This document shows positions 5,483 through 5,908 of a stretch of DNA of 5,908 nucleotides, piece by piece. The stretch comes from Limisphaerales bacterium. GTDB lineage: Bacteria; Verrucomicrobiota; Verrucomicrobiia; Limisphaerales; UBA8199. Position numbers and translations under genes: made by a program. The DNA is taken from positions 1 through 5,908 of the forward strand of contig JANXQE010000127.1 in NCBI GenBank assembly GCA_025356925.1, in the 5' to 3' direction. Under the pieces are notes generated by a model. The model was not told the origin of the DNA, made no database searches, and saw only the letters and a program-made list of their open reading frames with translations. How positions within the stretch are numbered: position 1 is the stretch's first letter; every line of letters starts with the position of its first letter.

Positions 5483-5908
5483 ACACCACCACGTTTCGCA
5501 CTGACCAGGAGTTTTTCTTCGACCCGCAGCGTTGCATCGGCTGTCACGCTTGCGAAATGGCCTGCGCTGAGTGCGAAACCAACGGGCAAACCTCGATGAT
5601 CCATGTCGATTACGTGGATCGCTTCCTGACGACCCAAACCTCAGTCCAGGTTTGCATGCACTGCGAAGATCCTGTCTGCGCGAAGGTCTGCCCTGCTGAC
5701 GCCATCACAAAAGATGAGTTTGGCATCGTGCACAGCGCCAACACAGCCCGTTGCATCGGATGCTCGAATTGCGTCGATGCCTGCCCGTTCGGTGTGCCCA
5801 AGAAGGTCGAACCGATCGATCTCATGATGAAATGCAATATGTGTTATGACCGCACCAGTGCGGGCAAGAGACCCATGTGTGCCACCGTCTGCCCAAGTGG
5901 GGCGCTTT
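5479..5908 (+). CDS. DmsB/NrfC-type ferredoxin subunit with four [4Fe-4S] clusters (3' partial)
   Basis: Seen: an open frame from ATG 5479 to the window end, 143 full codons and no stop. It shows sixteen cluster cysteines in four sets: C19-x2-C22-x2-C25-x3-C29; C59-x2-C62-x4-C67-x3-C71; C92-x2-C95-x2-C98-x3-C102; and C119-x2-C122 with C134-x3-C138. C32 is an extra cysteine. This is the pattern of electron-transfer subunits such as DmsB, NrfC, PsrB and NarH relatives; the short inserts favour DmsB/NrfC over NarH. No signal peptide, so it should be cytoplasmic with its Mo partner. Its ATG overlaps the TGA of the molybdoenzyme gene (ATGA), implying translational coupling and a one-to-one complex. 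Members of this family are commonly near 180-240 residues, so only the C-terminal part is missing. The operon may continue beyond the edge. Confidence 0.93.
   Translation, partial: MNTTTFRTDQEFFFDPQRCIGCHACEMACAECETNGQTSMIHVDYVDRFLTTQTSVQVCMHCEDPVCAKVCPADAITKDEFGIVHSANTARCIGCSNCVDACPFGVPKKVEPIDLMMKCNMCYDRTSAGKRPMCATVCPSGAL

Overview
The window looks like part of a bacterial anaerobic-respiration and nitrogen-oxide island. It has six protein genes, one of them cut by the right edge and one possibly cut by the left edge. The most likely host is a member of the PVC group, probably Verrucomicrobiota. The evidence is the single-haem periplasmic cytochrome, of a type I associate with Verrucomicrobiota, Planctomycetota and Acidobacteriota, together with moderately GC-rich codon use and weak or absent Shine-Dalgarno sequences. 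This host assignment is inference; no marker gene is present.

Left block (1-1828, + strand): a small cysteine-rich protein of the YgbA / 'nitrous oxide-stimulated promoter' family (up to 350), then after a short gap an exported monohaem c-type cytochrome of unknown function (386-1828). The last 48 codons of the cytochrome run antisense over the 3' end of the next gene.

Middle (1683-2211): a minus-strand DUF2249 (TusA-like fold) gene, 1683-2018, then a 193-bp divergent intergenic region. That region holds a perfect 14-bp FNR/FixK/NNR-type dyad, TTGAC-N4-GTCAA, at 2068-2081. Candidate -10 elements lie on both sides at roughly the class II activator distance. The predicted rightward leader of about 96 nt contains two hairpins.

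Right block (2212-5908, + strand): a tight three-gene operon. It encodes a NarI/HdrE-like membrane cytochrome b with a soluble tail (2212-3258), a 738-residue NarB/NasC-type Mo-bisPGD oxidoreductase without an export signal (3266-5482), and a DmsB/NrfC-type protein with four [4Fe-4S] cysteine sets (5479 to the window end). Spacings are 7 nt and then an ATGA overlap.

Working model: under low oxygen or nitrogen oxides, a Crp/Fnr-family activator switches on both the DUF2249 gene and the reductase operon. The membrane subunit would oxidise quinol, the four-cluster ferredoxin would carry electrons, and the molybdoenzyme would reduce its substrate, most likely nitrate, on the cytoplasmic side. This would be a NarGHI-like architecture built from a NarB/NasC-type catalytic subunit. 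YgbA and DUF2249 proteins are recurrent companions of NO and denitrification genes, which fits. Substrate, direction and physiological role are not proven by the sequence.
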